This document shows, one piece after another, positions 15,864-24,622 of a DNA stretch of 38,226 nucleotides. Every line of letters begins with the position of its first letter. Position 1 is the first letter of the stretch. The position numbers were made by a program, and so were the translations under genes. A model generated the notes under the pieces. It was not told the origin of the DNA. It saw only the letters and a program-made list of their open reading frames with translations, and did no database searches. This DNA comes from SURF-32 sp964648365 (GTDB lineage: Bacteria > Planctomycetota > Phycisphaerae > UBA1845): NCBI GenBank assembly GCA_964648365.1, contig CAZYLK010000042.1, positions 1 through 38,226 on the forward strand. The letters run 5' to 3'.

Positions 15864-16547
15864 ATGGCGGCGCTGATGGCGGGGAATCGTCGCATCTTGC
15901 GCAGGATCGCCAACCGGGCGTCCGAGTCGTTCGGCCGGCGGCTGAAGCGTCTGCGCACCGAGCGCGGCTGGACGCAGGTCGAACTCGCCGGACGGGCCAA
16001 CATCAACCAGGGATTCCTCTCGCAGATCGAGCGGGACGAAAAGCTGCCCTCGACGAAAATGCTCGATGCGCTGGCGACCGCGCTGGAGGTTCCTCAAGCC
16101 GTCCTGCTCGGCGCCGGCGACGATCACGACGCACCGCAGCGGCTCGACACGCGCGAGCTGCCGCTGTTCGGGGCCATCCCCGCGGGGCCGCCGGGCGAAT
16201 CACAGGAGCAACTGGAGATGTTCCCGGTGCTGCGGCACCAGTGGTCGCCGGATTTCTACTGCCTGCGGCTCGAGTTCGACAGCATGGAGCCGACGCTGAA
16301 ACCGGGCGACATCGTGCTGGTCCACTATCGCCCCGACGTGGATCCGGAGCACGTGCAGGGGCGCATCTGCGCCTGCCTGGTCGACGGCCGGCCGACGCTC
16401 AAGCGCGTCTGGGTCGAATGGCGCGGCGACGATCGACTCATCGTCCTCCGCGGCGATAATCCCCGCGTCCAGCCGGCGCTCGTGGACGGATCGGCGGAGT
16501 TCTCGATCCAGGGAATCGTGGTGCGGCTGGTGGGGAGGGAGCTGTGA
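15864..16547 (+). CDS. XRE helix-turn-helix regulator with LexA-like S24 peptidase domain
   Basis: A 227-residue repressor-like protein. Residues ~24-80 form an XRE helix-turn-helix (GWTQVELAGRANINQGFLSQ, then IERDEKLPS). Residues ~98-220 match the S24 fold: a cleavage-site-like LFGAIPAGPP at 101-110 (Ala-Gly at 107-108), the catalytic serine S140 in FDSMEPTLKPGDIVLV and the general-base lysine K180 in RPTLKRVW. LexA/CI-type proteins cleave themselves when RecA filaments form; with all elements present, this protein could be DNA-damage-responsive. Divergence from the ABM gene makes that gene and itself likely targets. An N-terminal extension of ~20 basic residues precedes the HTH; a later start (MAGNRR, residue 6) is possible. 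A phage-derived origin is an alternative. Confidence 0.88.
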   Translation: MAALMAGNRRILRRIANRASESFGRRLKRLRTERGWTQVELAGRANINQGFLSQIERDEKLPSTKMLDALATALEVPQAVLLGAGDDHDAPQRLDTRELPLFGAIPAGPPGESQEQLEMFPVLRHQWSPDFYCLRLEFDSMEPTLKPGDIVLVHYRPDVDPEHVQGRICACLVDGRPTLKRVWVEWRGDDRLIVLRGDNPRVQPALVDGSAEFSIQGIVVRLVGREL

Positions 16548-16550
16548 GGG

Positions 16551-16614
16551 GAATGGCGAATGGCGAATGGCGAATGGCGAATAACGAATAACGAATAACG
16601 AATAACGAATGAAG
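16551..16614 (+). repeat. 7-bp tandem array (CGAATGG / CGAATAA)
   Basis: Three CGAATGG-type units are followed by three or more CGAATAA units and end in CGAATGAAGAG. The array begins 3 bases after the XRE-S24 stop codon. A shorter relative at 36818-36853 follows the nuoC stop. Confidence 0.8.
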
Positions 16615-16727
16615 AGTGCGCTGCAACAGCGATCCACAATCCGAACCGCGAGCGTCAGCGACCGGCCGCTACGAGACGGCCTTTCTTGCTGGGATCGGTA
16701 TCGAGGATGTCTCAGGGAGTTGAACAT

Positions 16728-18320
16728 GTGACCAGAAACATATACATCATCGGCGGGCTTGCGCTTCTTCTGACCCTTACCTCCGCGCTTGCCGAGGAAT
16801 CGGCATCGCAGTGGATGCGTGACGGCCGGCAGACGGTGACCGATGCTCGCGCGCTCAAGCCCGTGGGTGATCGGGCGAAGAACGTCATCCTCTTCCTCGG
16901 CGACGGCATGGGCGTCACGACCGTCACCGCCGCCCGCATCTTCGAGGGCCAGCGGCGCGGCGAGAGCGGCGAAGAGAATCTGCTCAGCTTCGAACGACTG
17001 CCGTACCTGTCGCTGGTCAAGACGTATAACACGGACGCCCAGACGGCCGACTCCGCCGGGACCATGACGGCGATCATGACCGGTGCGAAGACAAAAGCCG
17101 GGTTCATCTCCGTAAGCCAGGCGGCCGATCGCGGCCGGTATGAGGGCGTTGCGGAAAACAGCCTGCCGACGCTGCTGGAGCAGGCGGAGGCCCGCGGCCT
17201 GTCGACCGGCATCGTCACCACCGCCCGCCTGACCCACGCGACGCCGGCCTGCTGCTACGCCCATTCGCCGGAGCGCGGCTGGGAAACGGACGCGGAATTG
17301 CCGCAGGCGGCGCGCGACGCCGGCTTCGCGGACATCGCCCGGCAACTCATCGAGTTCTCCATCGGCGACGGGCCGGAAGTTGCGCTCGGGGGGGGGCGGC
17401 TGATGTTCCTGCCGACTTGCGCCGCGGACCCGGAATATGACACGAGGAAGGGATCGCGGCTGGACGGTCGCGATCTGACGGCCGAGTGGCTGAAGCGTGA
17501 CGGCGCGGCCTATGTGTGGAACAAGGGCCAGTTTGACAGCATCGACGTTGAAAAAAACCGCCACCTGCTGGGCCTGTTCGAGCCGTCGCACATGCAGTAC
17601 GAGCACGACCGCGGCCATGACGCCGCCGGCGAGCCGTCGCTGACCGAAATGACGGTCAAAGCAATCGAACTGCTCGCCCGCAATCCGAAGGGCTTTTTCC
17701 TGATGGTCGAAGCGGGGCGCATCGACCATGCCCACCATGCGACCAACGCCTATCGCGCCCTCACGGATACGGTCGAACTGGCCAACGCCGTCACGGCCGC
17801 GATGCAGCACACGAAGCCTGCGGACACGCTGATCGTCGTGACCGCGGATCACAGCCACACGCTGACCATCAGCGGCTACGCGCCGCGCGGACACGCGATT
17901 CTGGGCAAGGCCGCGCGCGGCGATGGATCGCCCGCCAAAGACGCCACCGGCCGTCAGTATGCGACGCTCGCCTATGCCAACGGCCCCGGCTACAGCGGCG
18001 CGTCGAAGAGCCAGCCCGAAGGCGCCAAGACCTATCCACACTACCCGGAGGAGTTCAAACCGGCCGAAACGGGCCGGCCGGACCTGGGCGGCGTGGATAC
18101 GACAGACCCGGATCACCTGCAGGAATGCGGCATGCCGCTCTCCAGCGAGACCCACGGCGGCGAGGACGTTCCGCTGTACGCAGGCGGACCGGCCGCGCAT
18201 TTGTTTCATGGTGTCATCGAGCAGAATGTGATCTATCATGTGATGGCGTACGCCCTGCGGCTCGACGAGCCGGAGCAGGAGGCGGCGCCGCCGCGGCAGG
18301 AATCGCCGGATAAGAAGTAG
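16728..18320 (+). CDS. phoA: Secreted alkaline phosphatase (PhoA family)
   Basis: A 530-residue phosphomonoesterase that would release phosphate from organic phosphates outside the cytoplasm. GTG 16728 is preferred because GGGAG lies 9 bases upstream and a signal peptide follows directly (residues ~1-22, ending LTSALAEE); ATG 16707 is the alternative. The family motifs are complete: D59 in ILFLGDGMG, nucleophile S109 in QTADSAGTMTA, ATPACCYAHSPERGWE, EAGRIDHAHH, VTADHSHTL and the metal-binding ETHGGEDVPLYA near the C-terminus. The length suits bacterial alkaline phosphatases. The last codons and stop lie in the first copy of a 39-bp tandem duplication. No Pho box was recognised upstream. Confidence 0.92.
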   Translation: MTRNIYIIGGLALLLTLTSALAEESASQWMRDGRQTVTDARALKPVGDRAKNVILFLGDGMGVTTVTAARIFEGQRRGESGEENLLSFERLPYLSLVKTYNTDAQTADSAGTMTAIMTGAKTKAGFISVSQAADRGRYEGVAENSLPTLLEQAEARGLSTGIVTTARLTHATPACCYAHSPERGWETDAELPQAARDAGFADIARQLIEFSIGDGPEVALGGGRLMFLPTCAADPEYDTRKGSRLDGRDLTAEWLKRDGAAYVWNKGQFDSIDVEKNRHLLGLFEPSHMQYEHDRGHDAAGEPSLTEMTVKAIELLARNPKGFFLMVEAGRIDHAHHATNAYRALTDTVELANAVTAAMQHTKPADTLIVVTADHSHTLTISGYAPRGHAILGKAARGDGSPAKDATGRQYATLAYANGPGYSGASKSQPEGAKTYPHYPEEFKPAETGRPDLGGVDTTDPDHLQECGMPLSSETHGGEDVPLYAGGPAAHLFHGVIEQNVIYHVMAYALRLDEPEQEAAPPRQESPDKK

Positions 18321-18371
18321 CGACGCACGCTTCGGCAGGAATCGCAGGACAAGCAGTAGCGACTCGCGTTT
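18294..18371 (+). repeat. 39-bp tandem duplication over the phosphatase stop codon
   Basis: Copy one (18294-18332) and copy two (18333-18371) both begin CGGCAGGAATCGC and contain an AAGNAGTAGCGAC core with a few mismatches. The real stop codon is in copy one; copy two repeats the coding end without a gene. Confidence 0.7.
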
Positions 18372-18381
18372 CGATTGATCT

Positions 18382-19170
18382 ATGGCTGCGAAACAGAAGA
18401 AGACGACGACGGACGCCGATCCGGCCGTGGCGGCGGCCCAGGCGCGGGTGGATGACACGAACCGCCGCCTGGCGGACGCCCTGGCCAGGCGGGCCGCCGC
18501 TCTGGGAACTGAGAAAGAATCCGCGGCCGCGGCAGTGGATCGGCTGCAACTGGAACATGCCGAGGCCGTCGATGAACTGGGCTCGCTGAAGGCGCAGCTC
18601 TCCGCGGACAAGGGCAGGAAGACGAAGGAGAAAAAGCACCAGCGCCGCCAGGCGCACGCCGCACACGAACGCGTCGGCGAGCACACTCCCGACGAACTCC
18701 TGCGGCCGCGCACGGCCGGGGGGGGCGGGTTCGGCCGGGCGCTCTCGCCGGAGGAACGCGACGCGCAGTGGGACGCGCTCGACGAGCAGGACCGCTACCT
18801 TAACGAACAGGAGCGCCTGGCGGGCGAACGTCGCGAGCGCGAGCAGTATGCACTCGAAGCCGCGATCGCGGCGCGGCAGCAGGACGAGGTCGAGGCGATT
18901 CAGCGCGAAGCGCAGGAAGAGGCGCGCAAGGACAAAGCCCGGCAGCAGGCAGCCCAGAAGCGCCGCGACGAGGAGCGCCGCCGCGCCGCCGAACAGCGCA
19001 AGGCCGCCGCCCTGGCACGACATGAGGCCGCACAGAAACAGAAACAGCAACGCAGCAACGCCGCCACCGCAGACACAGACGCACCGCCCCAGCCGCCGCT
19101 GAGCGCGACAATCCGAGGGTGGTGTCGAGACTTCTGGCAGTGGGTGACGTTTCGTTCACCGCAGGATTGA
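18382..19170 (+). CDS. Highly charged coiled-coil protein
   Basis: A 262-residue protein rich in Ala, Arg, Glu, Gln and Lys. Residues ~15-80 and ~130-230 have long heptad-like helical runs (for example DRLQLEHAEAVDEL and EAQEEARKDKARQQ), separated by a Gly-rich break (PRTAGGGGFGRALSPEER). There is no signal peptide. The C-terminus ends in an amphipathic Trp-rich segment (IRGWCRDFWQWVTFRS) that might touch a membrane. No family is recognised. It begins 61 bases after the phosphatase and could be read through from it. The composition could be an artefact of GC-rich DNA, and long antisense frames also exist, but the Lys-rich N-terminus and sensible start favour this strand. Confidence 0.55.
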   Translation: MAAKQKKTTTDADPAVAAAQARVDDTNRRLADALARRAAALGTEKESAAAAVDRLQLEHAEAVDELGSLKAQLSADKGRKTKEKKHQRRQAHAAHERVGEHTPDELLRPRTAGGGGFGRALSPEERDAQWDALDEQDRYLNEQERLAGERREREQYALEAAIAARQQDEVEAIQREAQEEARKDKARQQAAQKRRDEERRRAAEQRKAAALARHEAAQKQKQQRSNAATADTDAPPQPPLSATIRGWCRDFWQWVTFRSPQD

Positions 19171-19329
19171 GAGGCCGGGGGACCGAATGCCGACGACGGC
19201 TGGTGCGCTCAGCAGGGGATGTCACCGTTCAACGTGACCGTCACGCGGCAGGAAGCACGACGCTACGAACCACGCCAGCGGGTTCCACCCGCTCACAATG
19301 GACCCGACGTGATTTCACAGGCGGTGTGA

Positions 19330-20823
19330 TCACGGTTTCGTCAGGCCACGCTTTATGGCCTCGATCTGCCGATCGAGGTCGTCGTGCGTGCCGGCGAGCG
19401 TAAACGCCAGGTCCGGGTAGTACGCCGTGATCGTCTCGGCGGCTATGTCGCAGACGCGCAGCGGCAGTTGCGCTTCGTGTTCCTCAGGATCAACGGCGTA
19501 CATCCAACCCGTTTCAGAGTGTTCGTCCAGCATCGAGAAGAGCACTTCCAAGGCCGCCCGACATTCCACGCGCCTGAACGCTTCGCACACGGCGATCTGC
19601 CGCTGAACGCCGCCATCGGCCAAGTATTCCCGGCAGACCAGCTTCATCCGACCGGGCAATCGACGGGCCACGGCGGCTAGTAATTCGACAGCATTGCCGA
19701 AGGGACCGTCCTCCTCGGGGGGCAGCGCGCGGAGCATCGACGTGAGCTTGCTGAACACCTCCTCATCATGTTCGGCGCCGACGCCATCCGCTGCGGCGGC
19801 TGCCACCTCCACCAGTGTGGTCCGTTGCATGATCGACCACAACTCGGCGCGTATCGCAGCATCCGTCGTCCACGCGACGGCCTTAACGAGCGCCGGCTCA
19901 TACACGCCGTTATGGTCAGAGCGTTTCTGGAAATCCGTGCTGGTCACGTCAAGGCGCCGCAGGCGATCCACCAGCATCGAGCGCGCCCGGTCGGGAAAGT
20001 AGTAGAGCAGTCGCATCGCCGCGCCGGTCTGGAAATCGTCAGCGCCGACCTCCGTCGCGTAGTCGATCAGCAGTGAATCGAGCAGCTTGCGTCGTGCGTC
20101 CGTCGAACCCCAGATGGCGCGAACCTCCTCGGCGAGTTCGGCGTCGTAGACCGGGCTGTTGATCACCATGCACGCGGACGGTTGGTAGCGGGCGGCGTTG
20201 TAGCCGCGATTGACGATCTGACCGATGGCCACGAAGCAGATGTCGCCGACGGTGAGCGTGTATTCTCGCCCCGAAATTTCTCGATCTGAGTGATTGTCCC
20301 GCCGCTGCAACACCCGCTCCAGGATCTTCGCTTCCTCTTGATTGGCCGGGTTGCCCGGTATTTCGTGATCGAACCACATCGAACCAAAGAGCCCGAACGA
20401 AGAACTGACCGTCAGAGCCGTAGGTGTGTCGTCGGTCAGGCGATCCAACAGCGCGGGAAGTGCCCGCGGACCGATCTCGACGATGCGCTTGAGCGAATCC
20501 GGCGTGCCGATCTCATGTTCCGTGAAGATGAGCGCACCCATGGACTCCGTTCCGGCAATGGGTGCGAACGCCGACCCGCCGTACGTGCTGGCGAATCCGA
20601 ATCCCTCCTCGCTGATCTCAGCAAACCGGCTGATGAGGCTGTCGATCTCGTGCTCCGAAACCGCGGGAGCCTCGACGCCCGGTCTCTCGCCTGGATACGG
20701 CGTCGGAGCAGTGGACGTCGTCCGATCGTGCCGGCACGCGGATGCAGACGCGAGCAGCAGAATTGCCGCCGTGACAGTGACCGGGCGTTTCGTGTTCAGC
20801 AAGGTTCTCAATCCCAGTTTCAC
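19330..20823 (-). CDS. Putative lipoprotein, HEAT-like helical repeats
   Basis: A 497-residue protein starting at GTG 20823, two bases after the kelch gene's stop (TGA-T-GTG), so translation is probably coupled to it. The N-terminus is basic then hydrophobic (VTVTAAILLLASASAC), with a cysteine followed by RHDRTT, suggesting a lipoprotein, although -3 Ala is unusual for a lipobox. The body is mostly helical, with segments such as IGPRALPALLDRLTDD, YEPALVKAVAWTTDAAIRAELW and MKLVCREYLADGGVQRQIAVCEAF, which recalls HEAT-type repeat proteins; this is a guess. It is the last gene of the apparent operon with the kelch and beta-propeller-like proteins. Function unknown; a surface or periplasmic scaffold role is plausible. 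Confidence 0.7.
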   Translation of the reverse strand: MKLGLRTLLNTKRPVTVTAAILLLASASACRHDRTTSTAPTPYPGERPGVEAPAVSEHEIDSLISRFAEISEEGFGFASTYGGSAFAPIAGTESMGALIFTEHEIGTPDSLKRIVEIGPRALPALLDRLTDDTPTALTVSSSFGLFGSMWFDHEIPGNPANQEEAKILERVLQRRDNHSDREISGREYTLTVGDICFVAIGQIVNRGYNAARYQPSACMVINSPVYDAELAEEVRAIWGSTDARRKLLDSLLIDYATEVGADDFQTGAAMRLLYYFPDRARSMLVDRLRRLDVTSTDFQKRSDHNGVYEPALVKAVAWTTDAAIRAELWSIMQRTTLVEVAAAAADGVGAEHDEEVFSKLTSMLRALPPEEDGPFGNAVELLAAVARRLPGRMKLVCREYLADGGVQRQIAVCEAFRRVECRAALEVLFSMLDEHSETGWMYAVDPEEHEAQLPLRVCDIAAETITAYYPDLAFTLAGTHDDLDRQIEAIKRGLTKP

Positions 20824-20824
20824 A

Positions 20825-22930
20825 TCACGGGCAAGCGATCCGCTTATCCAGTGGCGCCCCACACTCAAGCTGCGCCGCCACGACGTGCTCACCCGGATCG
20901 ACGCCCGGGCCGCCCCTGCCCCACTTCGCCTTGGCCTTGCCGTTGTTGTTGAACGTCCGCTGCCGCTCGCGGCCGCCATCGAGGTTGATCGTGACGGCGG
21001 CGTCCGCGACGCCACGGTTCGCCACGGCCGTAAGCACGTTGCCGTCGTTGGCAGGACGACACTTGACCTTGAGCTTCTCGCCGCCGCTGACTTCGCCGTC
21101 GCGCCGCACCCACGTGTCACCTGTCACCGCGCTGTCGCGGCCGCCCAGCCCGCCGAACGTCACCATGCTGTGTCGCGCGGCATCGTAGGCCATGGCATGC
21201 GTATAGCGGCCGGGCGGCTTGGGGCCCGTCCGCCTTGTCCAATCGAGGCCGTTCCATTCCCATTCGTCTGAATAAATGAGGCTGCTCCGCCGGCCGGCGT
21301 AGAGGACGGTAACGCCGCGGTTGGCGTCAAACGCCATGGCGTGCGCCTGGCGCGGCGGCGGCCCGTCAGTCGCACGGAGAGACCATGTCTGTCCATCCCA
21401 CTCCCACGTGTCTTCGAGCTCAGCGCCGGCATAGCCGCCGAACAGTACGCTGACGCGACGAGCGGCATCGTAGGCCATTGCGTGATCGCGCCGCACCGAC
21501 GGTCCCTCCCTCGTGCGCAGCGTCCAGGTGTGGCCGTCCCATTCCCATGTGCCGTCGAGCGGGTCGCGGCCTGAGCCTCCAAACAGAACCGTGACCCGCC
21601 GGGACGAGTCGTAAACCATGACGTGCCCCTCTCGCGGCGTCGGCCCGTCTGTGCTCCGCAACGTCCACTCGCGGCCGTCCCATTCCCACGTATCCCCACC
21701 CACGCCACCCACGGCTCGAAATCCCCCGAAGAGAACGACGACTCGCCGCTGCGAGTCATAGGCCATGGCATGAGATTCCCGAGGACTGGGACCGGCCGAG
21801 GCCCTCTGCGACCAGACGGCCCCGTTCCACTCCCACGTGTCACCGTACTCCCCCCCGAATGGACCGCTCCCGCCGAACAGGACAGTCACCGCGCGATCGC
21901 TGTCAAAGGCCATCGCGCTATTCAAGCGCTGCCCGGGGCCGGGGGCCAACCGGCGCGTCCATCGCCTTCCGTCCCATTCCCACAGATCATTGGGCGTCGC
22001 CCACGATTCCAACGCGCCGCCGAGACACACCGTCACATGCCGGTCCCTGTCGTAGACCAGCATTTCTCCGCCTGCCCGGGCTTCAGGGCCGTCCTCTGCA
22101 CGCAGCGCCCACGCCTCACCGTCCCATTCCCAGGTCTGGCCGATGACGTGGTCGTCGTCCCGTCCGCCGAACAAGACGAGGTTGCCGCGCGACTCGTCGT
22201 AGCTCATGCCATGGTCATAACGCCCCGGCGGACCCTCCGTGCTCAGCAGCGTCCAGTTCTGACCGTCCCACTGCCACGTGTCGCCCAACGGAGATTGGCC
22301 ATCCGTACCTCCGTACAGGACAACCACGCCGCGTCGCGCGTCGTAGACCGTCGCGTGGGATCGGCGCGGGGATGGGCCTTCCACAGAGCGAAGCTCCCAC
22401 TCCTCGCCATCCCACTCCCAAGTCTCGGGAGAGAGTGCGCGGTCATCGCCGCCGAACAGGACGGTGACGCCGCGGGAGGCATCGTATGCCAGGGCATGAC
22501 CATAGCGCGGCGACGGCCCCGCCTCTGACCGAAGTGACCATGTGCGGCCGTCCCACTCCCATGTGTCGCCGAACCGCTTGCCCAGGGACTCCCTTCCGCC
22601 GAACAGCACGGCGACGCCGCGCGATGAATCAAAGGTCATCGCCGCCTCGATCCGGCCGTCAGGCCCCGGCTTCACCACATGGGTCCACGTGCTGCCATTC
22701 CACAACCAGGTGTCGCCGGGCGCCTGGTTGGAGCCGTAGCCGCCGAACATCACGAGTTCGCCGCGTGACGCATCGAACGCCGTGACGTGCTGCCACCGGC
22801 CGCCCGGCGGCGGCGCCGCGACCCAGTCGAAGCACGTCTGGGCCGGCGACGAAGTCGGCAGGCACACGACGAAGACCGCACTCAACGGGAGCATCGCGAC
22901 CGGGCGGATCGCATGGAAGCGCATACGCAT
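20825..22930 (-). CDS. Secreted 12-repeat kelch protein with GKAKAKW C-terminal module
   Basis: A 701-residue protein with a signal peptide (MRMRFHAIRPVAML...SSPAQT). The RBS AGAGGGG is close to the first ATG; the third codon, ATG 22924, gives better spacing. Residues ~40-615 contain twelve kelch-like repeats of about 48 residues with the pattern HAMAYD-x-x-R-x-VTVLFGG...DTWEWDG-x-x-W, enough for two six-bladed propellers. Residues 618-701 are a separate module: LKVKCRP, INLDGGRERQRTF, NNNGKAKAKWG, DPGEHVV, ending ACP. The same module ends the proteins at 22966 and 26795. Kelch propellers usually bind proteins or carbohydrates; an extracellular role is inferred. The gene lies 35 bases behind the 22966 gene and directly before the lipoprotein gene, giving a likely three-gene operon. 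Confidence 0.88.
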   Translation of the reverse strand: MRMRFHAIRPVAMLPLSAVFVVCLPTSSPAQTCFDWVAAPPPGGRWQHVTAFDASRGELVMFGGYGSNQAPGDTWLWNGSTWTHVVKPGPDGRIEAAMTFDSSRGVAVLFGGRESLGKRFGDTWEWDGRTWSLRSEAGPSPRYGHALAYDASRGVTVLFGGDDRALSPETWEWDGEEWELRSVEGPSPRRSHATVYDARRGVVVLYGGTDGQSPLGDTWQWDGQNWTLLSTEGPPGRYDHGMSYDESRGNLVLFGGRDDDHVIGQTWEWDGEAWALRAEDGPEARAGGEMLVYDRDRHVTVCLGGALESWATPNDLWEWDGRRWTRRLAPGPGQRLNSAMAFDSDRAVTVLFGGSGPFGGEYGDTWEWNGAVWSQRASAGPSPRESHAMAYDSQRRVVVLFGGFRAVGGVGGDTWEWDGREWTLRSTDGPTPREGHVMVYDSSRRVTVLFGGSGRDPLDGTWEWDGHTWTLRTREGPSVRRDHAMAYDAARRVSVLFGGYAGAELEDTWEWDGQTWSLRATDGPPPRQAHAMAFDANRGVTVLYAGRRSSLIYSDEWEWNGLDWTRRTGPKPPGRYTHAMAYDAARHSMVTFGGLGGRDSAVTGDTWVRRDGEVSGGEKLKVKCRPANDGNVLTAVANRGVADAAVTINLDGGRERQRTFNNNGKAKAKWGRGGPGVDPGEHVVAAQLECGAPLDKRIACP

Positions 22931-22965
22931 ATCCCCTCTTGTAGGTGTTTAGCGAACGTATCGTG

Positions 22966-24408
22966 TCAGTCGCACGTCGCCCGCTTGCAGAACTGCGGGC
23001 ACTCCACCAGGCACGCCTCGTACGAACCCGGGTCCAGATTCGCCCAGCGGAAGACCGTTGTTCCGTTGTTGCGGATCAGCCGTGTGCGGTTCTTCTTGCC
23101 GTCGAGCGTCGCGTTCAGTTCGGTGCCCATTGGCAAGTCGGAGAGAACCTTCGCGATGAACTTGTGCTTGTTGTTCTTCGGCTTGCACTTCGACTTGAGC
23201 TTGTTGATCTGGTCACAGGGGAACGCGCCGCAGCCGTACCGGGCGATGCCGATGGATCGCTCGCCGCCCGCGGTGGTGAACAGGCCGCCGGCATAGAGCG
23301 CCTCGCGGCCGCCCTCCTGGGCCACGGTCAGCGCGCGAACCACGTCGTTCGTGCCGCCTGCGACGGCCGTCCACTCGTTGCCGTTCCAACGGGCCACCTG
23401 GTTGACAAGCCGCGGACCGGACTTGGTAAACGACCCGGCAGCATAGAGGGCCGGTCCGTTGCCGTCGTCGAAGACCTCCAGATCCCGCACCAGCGTGCTG
23501 CAGTTCTGACCGGTACACTCCTCGAACCCGGCGCCGACTTTCATCCAGCGGCTGCCGGTCCAGCGCGCGATGCGCAGCGCCTCCTGCCCCTCCGCCTGGT
23601 TGAACGAGCCGCCTGCGTACAGCGCCTCGCCGTTGCCGTCGTCGAAGACTTGCAGCGTGCGCACGCCGCGGTTGAAGCCGCCGCCGACCTGCGACCAGTT
23701 CCGCCCGTCCCAGCGGACGATGCCGTTGAGTTCGAGATTGCCGCCGACGGGGAAGTCGAAATCCCCCCCGAAGTAGAGCGCCTCACCGTTGCCGTCGTCG
23801 AACACCGTGACGGCAAACGCGATGCCGTCCAGGCCCTGGCCCAGCGGCTCCCATTCGTCGCCGGTCCACTTGGCAACGTTGCGCGTCTCGAGCCTGCCGG
23901 CCGTTTCAAACTCGCCCGCGATGAACAAGGCCGGCCCCGAGCCATCGTCAAAGACGACCATGCCGTGGACGTCGACGAAGTCCAGCGGGCTTTCCAGTCC
24001 CTGATCCAGGCGCACCCAGCGCTGGCCGGTCCACTTGGCGACGCGGTTCAGCGCGACGCCGCCGGAGGCGGTGAAATTGCCGCCCGCGAACACGCGCGGG
24101 CCGTTGCCGGGGTCGAACACGGCCAGCGTCCGCGCGGCGCGGTCGAAACCGTCCCCCAGCGGCGCCCACGTCTGGCCGTCCCAGACCGCGACCCGTTCCG
24201 CGGAGACCCCGCCGATCTGCTTGAACAGGCCGCCGGCATAGAGCCGCGGACCGAGGTCCGCGTCCAGAACCTCCAGCGCGAACACGTCGTTGTCCGTACC
24301 CGGGTTGCCGAACGTGTCGCTCCAGGCGGGCGTACAGGGCTGGGCGGCAGCCGTGACCGCCAGTAGCGAAAAGCCGGCAACACTACACAATAGGCGTCTG
24401 ATCTGCAT
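22966..24408 (-). CDS. Secreted beta-propeller-like repeat protein with C-terminal module
   Basis: A 480-residue protein from ATG 24408, preceded on the minus strand by GAGGTG. The signal peptide is MQIRRLLCSVAGFSLLAVTA followed by AAQPC. Residues ~30-390 hold about seven to eight repeats of ~50 residues with the pattern VAKWTGxxWxxLGxG...VFDDGNGxALYAGGxF, a propeller-like repeat seen in large planctomycete secreted proteins. Residues 402-480 form a diverged copy of the GKAKAKW module: LKSKCKPKN, ATLDGKKNRTRLI, NNGTTVFRW, LDPGSY and a Cys-rich end (CPQFCKRATCD). Here GTTVFRW replaces GKAKAKW. It is the first gene of the apparent operon with the kelch and lipoprotein genes. Ligand unknown. Confidence 0.85.
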   Translation of the reverse strand: MQIRRLLCSVAGFSLLAVTAAAQPCTPAWSDTFGNPGTDNDVFALEVLDADLGPRLYAGGLFKQIGGVSAERVAVWDGQTWAPLGDGFDRAARTLAVFDPGNGPRVFAGGNFTASGGVALNRVAKWTGQRWVRLDQGLESPLDFVDVHGMVVFDDGSGPALFIAGEFETAGRLETRNVAKWTGDEWEPLGQGLDGIAFAVTVFDDGNGEALYFGGDFDFPVGGNLELNGIVRWDGRNWSQVGGGFNRGVRTLQVFDDGNGEALYAGGSFNQAEGQEALRIARWTGSRWMKVGAGFEECTGQNCSTLVRDLEVFDDGNGPALYAAGSFTKSGPRLVNQVARWNGNEWTAVAGGTNDVVRALTVAQEGGREALYAGGLFTTAGGERSIGIARYGCGAFPCDQINKLKSKCKPKNNKHKFIAKVLSDLPMGTELNATLDGKKNRTRLIRNNGTTVFRWANLDPGSYEACLVECPQFCKRATCD

Positions 24409-24622
24409 CGGTTTCACCTCCGTTGGTGGCGGCTGCCGCAATCCCTGAAGCGCCCTGGCGCGGCCGCAAGCGCGGTCGGCTGATGCGCTGTCTTACAGGA
24501 TACCAGCGGCCTCCCCCGCCACGTGTCATGCCCGGATCGCCACGCCCGATAGCCGAAGCAGGGCGTCCGGAACCTCATTGATCATCCGGCGGGTGTCGTG
24601 ACCCGCCCCCGTCCAATCCCCT

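Noticed and set aside
16200..18713. An 837-codon open frame on the minus strand opposite the alkaline phosphatase and regulator
   Set aside because: It lies antisense to two genes with complete, correctly ordered family motifs. Its translation is Arg/Ala-rich with no domain. GC-rich DNA readily creates such long antisense frames.
18214..19050. A 278-codon minus-strand frame opposite the coiled-coil protein
   Set aside because: Low-complexity Arg/Leu-rich translation, overlapping the phosphatase end. The plus-strand gene has a cleaner start and a sensible heptad pattern, though its own support is also limited.
22945..24366. A 473-codon plus-strand frame opposite the propeller-like gene
   Set aside because: The minus strand carries a signal peptide, RBS, regular propeller repeats and a shared C-terminal module. 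The antisense frame mirrors the repeat composition only.
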